Origin: Zingiber officinale
Lineage: Eukaryota > Streptophyta > Magnoliopsida > Zingiberales > Zingiberaceae
DNA length: 64,000 bases
Assembly (NCBI RefSeq): GCF_018446385.1
Contig: NC_056004.1
Location: forward strand, 24,682,492 to 24,746,491
Direction: 5' to 3'
The notes below the pieces were generated by a model. The model did no database searches, was not told where the DNA came from, and was given only the letters and a program-made list of their open reading frames with translations. The first letter of the stretch is position 1, and the number at the start of each line of letters is the position of its first letter. The translations under genes and the position numbers were made by a program. Positions 61,134 to 64,000 of this stretch are shown in pieces.

Positions 61134-61992
61134 TGATCCGGTGATAAGGACGGGGGACCCTCGTTGGGAAGGTCAACGACACGTGGAGGTCAAAGGTCAA
61201 GAGATTCAACCCTGATACCCGACCGACCGGACTGAGAGGGCCGACCGGCCACCCGACCGACTGGGATGAGATGGCCGACCGGCCGGGAATCCCCCAAGCC
61301 GAATAAAAGACAACCCGATAGGGGTCGAATTTTCGATGCTCAAGGCAAAAAGGTTTCAGGGCCGACCGGGCTGTCCGTTCGGCCGGGGCACAAGGCAACA
61401 AAGACAGGCAGGAGCAATCTCATCCGATCATACGACCGAGGCAGAAGTGATATGCTCGCCGAGCGGCCGAACCGCTCGACCCTAGAACAGACAAGAAGCG
61501 CAAGAGGACAAAGAAGACAGGGGATAACATCATCGTCGAGACACCTATCGTCGACAAACAGCAGGGTTGGCGGCCGGGCCGTACACAAGATCATACGGTG
61601 GAAGCTTCCACCGTCACATCCGGGATATGCTCGGACGATTGCGGACTGGCGCCAGAGGTACTTTTCTCACAGGGGCTCGTTAAGGTATGTTTGGGGAAGC
61701 GTGCACGCATCGAGAAGTGTGCACGCATTGAGAAGCGTGCCCGCGCCTCCCCGGGGTTCTATATAAGGACCCCCAGATGTCGACGAAGGTAGGCGCGATC
61801 CCTTACTGTAGCCACAGTTACGCTGCCTCTCTCATTTCTCGTTGCCTGACTTGAGCGTCGGAGGATCGTCGCAGGGAAACCCCTCCCGGCTCGGCTTCTT
61901 TGCAGGTCCTCCGGAGATCTACACCAACAGTCGGAGACAGCGGAGCGTGCCACGTCCCCAGCGTCCGTCGACTCAGCGCTCGGACAGGATCA
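61134..61992 (+). mobile_element. Solo gypsy LTR with AATAA target duplication
   Basis: 859 bp from TGATCCGGTGATAAGG to GCTCGGACAGGATCA. TATA box CTATATAAGG (61760-61769). AATAA on both sides (61129-61133 and 61993-61997), though the flank is AT-simple. It is rich in CCGACCGG words. Related in layout to 5307-6115. The open frames at 61117-61953 lie within the LTR and are not genes. Confidence 0.75.
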
Positions 61993-62458
61993 AATAATAA
62001 TAATAATAATAAACTATATTACCCCTCTCAGTATTCTTCTTCCTTTTCCCGATCTCGTTTTCCACTTTTTCCTCATCTTCCCATCTCACAATCTCGTCAT
62101 GCCACTAATTCGATGCCACGTTTCTCAATCGCCTTGGTGTCACCGCCCTGCTTCGCCGGTAGGGTCGATCCACCACCAGCCGAGCTACCTTCTCCTCCTC
62201 AGATCGTCGAGTTCGTCCGGTCATTGTCCTCCCCGAGTGGCTGATCCTCTCGTGGGCAGATTTTTGGCCAAGAGGCGAGATTCGTGCCTTAGCTTTGATC
62301 TCCTATTGTCGTACCTCTGTGCATTGCGTCTGCGATCATCGGGTCGTGCTTACTCTAGCCGATCTCTGCCCTAGTGTCGATCGTCGCCACCTGATTGTCA
62401 ACGCCGCCTCCATGCTGAAGGCTAGATCTTTGACGCCGTCGATCGAGGGGGAGATGTT
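61993..62458. other. Unassigned segment between two LTRs
   Basis: Starts with an AAT microsatellite and a CT-rich run, then GC-balanced sequence with an open frame (62099-62374, plus) of no recognised family. It looks like a leader and first-exon fragment, but nothing supports a gene call. It is cut by the LTR at 62459. Confidence 0.35.
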
Positions 62459-63807
62459 TGTTAGGACCAAAAGTAGCTAGAGGGGGGGGGGTGAATAGCT
62501 CGTCGCGTGCTCGTTGCTCGGCGTTGCTTGTTTCTTCAAAGATATGCAGCGGAAAATACAGAAACAAATACACAACGCTAACAAAGTTGGTTTACTTGGT
62601 ATCCACCTCACAAGAGGTGACTAGTCCAAGGATCCACACCAACGCACACACCCTCCACTATGAATAAACTCTCCTTTATGGTAACTACCAAAGGCGGAGA
62701 AGCCCTACAACACTCTCGATACAAGAAGAAGAAAGGGAAATACAAGTTAAGCAAGAGCTTACAAGATGTGCAGTAAAAAACCCTAACCCTAACTTCTTCC
62801 TCTTGCAATAGATCCGCCTCTTGACTTGGAAAGCCTCCAAGAACCTTCAAGAACTGGCGATCACGTGCTTGTAGAGAGCTGTGGAGGAGCTGGCGAAGTG
62901 CTGGAATGAATCGGTGAAGTTGTGCCGAAGACAACGTCCGCCTGCGGCTATAAACCCGACGCAACGGTCGGATCCCGATCGATTCAAATGTTCCGAATCG
63001 ATCGGGGAGGCTTTGGATCGATCCACGGATCGATCCAGAGCGCCTCTGTGCTCTGGAAACGCGCCTGGATCGATCCACGGATCGATCCAGCGCTTATCGC
63101 GCGAAGCAGCATCGTCCCGATCGATCGGCTGATCGATCGGGACCTCTGGATCGATCCACGGATCGATCCAGAAGCTCTCTGTTCGCTGGGAAGAATCTGG
63201 ATCGATCCACGGATCGATCCAGCACTTGGTTTTTGCCTAAAACCAAGTCCCAAACCTCCCTAACCAACATCCGGTCAACCTTGACCTGTTGGTACATCAT
63301 GCCTAGCATCTGGTCACTCCCTTGACCTGCCAGGACTCCCCACCAAGTGTCCGGTCAATCCCTTTGACCCACTTGGACTTTTACTCTTCGTGCCAAGTAT
63401 CCGGTCACTCCCTTGACCTACTTGGACTTCCACCAGATGTCTGGTCAACCTTGACCCATCTGGATTTCCTTCCTTGCCAAGTATCCAGTCAATCCTTTGA
63501 CCTACTTGGACTTCCCAACACCAGATGTCCGATCATCCTTGATCCATCTGGATTTCCTTTGCCTGGCTTCACTCACCAGAACTTTCACCTAGCTTCACTC
63601 ACTAAGGTTTTCCATCTGCCTAGCTTCACTCACTAGGACTTCCTTCTGCCTAGCTTGCCAGTTAGGACTTCCCAGTCAAGTATCCGGTCAACCTTGACCT
63701 ACTTGACTCTTCTTCAATCAATATCTTATTGTCAAACATCTAAACCCAAACCAAGACTCAGCTTGGTTGACCAGGTCAACCTTGACCTGAGGGATGTTGC
63801 ACCAACA
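62459..63807 (-). mobile_element. Sirevirus-like 3' LTR
   Basis: 1349 bp from TGTTAGGACCAAAAGTAGC (then CTAGAGGGGGGGGGGTGAATAG) to GTTGCACCAACA. The minus-strand purine tract AAAAAGGGGGAGAT directly precedes the LTR start TGTTGGTGC. It contains a palindrome cluster (62974-63221) and, from 63260, repeated 'ccggtcaaccttgacct...ttggactt' phrases. Confidence 0.92.
62974..63221. repeat. Cluster of six GATCGATC palindromes
   Basis: Four identical 24-bp near-palindromes (each TGGATCGATCCA-CGGATCGATCCA) at 63014-63037, 63066-63089, 63147-63170 and 63198-63221. Two related ones, with CCCGATCGAT arms, lie at 62974-63006 and 63115-63142. All are in the upstream part of the LTR on the minus strand. Confidence 0.93.
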
Positions 63808-64000
63808 ATCTCCCCCTTTTTGATGTTTGACAATATCACAATAACACTTACAATACCACATGTAAGTTAGGCTAATCCCATAGCCTCATTCTTCATGCCA
63901 CTAGGTAATGAAAGCATAAGTTAAGCTCTTCATTCTCCCCCTAAGAGGGCAAACTCCCTCTAGGTAATGAAAGCCTAACTTACTCCCTTTCACACGCCCT
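63808..64000 (-). mobile_element. Start of the 3' internal region of the same Sirevirus
   Basis: Adjoins the LTR with ATCTCCCCCTTTTTGATG. A second purine-tract copy occurs near 63935 (attctccccctaagag) and the phrase 'ctctaggtaatgaaagc' is repeated. Continues beyond the window. Confidence 0.8.

Noticed and set aside
61266..61766. A 166-codon arginine-rich open frame
   Set aside because: It falls inside a solo LTR with a target duplication and is low-complexity in GACCGG words.
62099..62374. Possible first exon of a host gene (91-codon frame)
   Set aside because: No recognised domain, an overlapping frame is equally open, and it is cut by an LTR; left as unassigned.
62780..62793. Telomere-like CCCTAACCCTAAC
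   Set aside because: Only two units, within an LTR; too short to be an interstitial telomere.

Overview
The window looks like nuclear DNA of a flowering plant, probably a monocot. It is AT-rich and intron-containing, with a plant-specific DUF863 gene, a CLE-type peptide precursor, a nuclear tRNA-Ile(AAU) cluster and a heavy load of nested LTR retrotransposons (copia elements with Sirevirus features, and long-LTR Ty3/gypsy). I cannot name the species. A Zingiberales plant is a guess based only on the style of the repeats.

Layout. 1-2.6 kb: a gypsy LTR cut by the window edge, then two MITEs. 3.3-4.9 kb: a small gene for a secreted precursor carrying eleven tandem CLE/TDIF-like 12-mers, flanked by decayed tRNA-Ile pieces. 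5.3-6.1 kb: a gypsy-type LTR. 6.3-7.0 kb: a block that is repeated near 39-40 kb. 7.0-38.5 kb: a stack of mobile elements. A CACTA element is interrupted by a gypsy element, which is broken by a Sirevirus-like copia (itself carrying a gypsy solo LTR). That copia is broken by a second Sirevirus LTR, followed by another copia-type LTR. The last LTR holds a complete copia element with a solo LTR of its own family inside its left LTR. 38.7-40.3 kb: second copy of the duplicated block, with three intact tRNA-Ile(AAU) genes and one deleted copy. 42.4-46.8 kb: the DUF863 gene (three coding exons, about 902 residues, with a spliced 5' leader containing uORFs). 47.4-56.1 kb: a deletion-derivative CACTA element with a nested, internally deleted copia that itself contains a 491-bp TRIM. 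56.9-60.9 kb: a truncated copia. 60.9-64 kb: a MITE-like palindrome, a gypsy solo LTR and a Sirevirus 3' LTR with a palindrome array running off the window.

Genes that could act for the plant are the multi-CLE gene (a peptide-hormone precursor for the secretory route), the three tRNA genes and the DUF863 gene. All pol/gag/transposase coding sequence seen is broken. The best candidate for an under-described system is the multi-CLE gene: a strict 21-residue period, canonical TDIF-like units mixed with a second degenerate type, and a decayed further unit in its 3' UTR. Exon boundaries, TSDs and LTR limits were read by eye. No alignment or database search was run.
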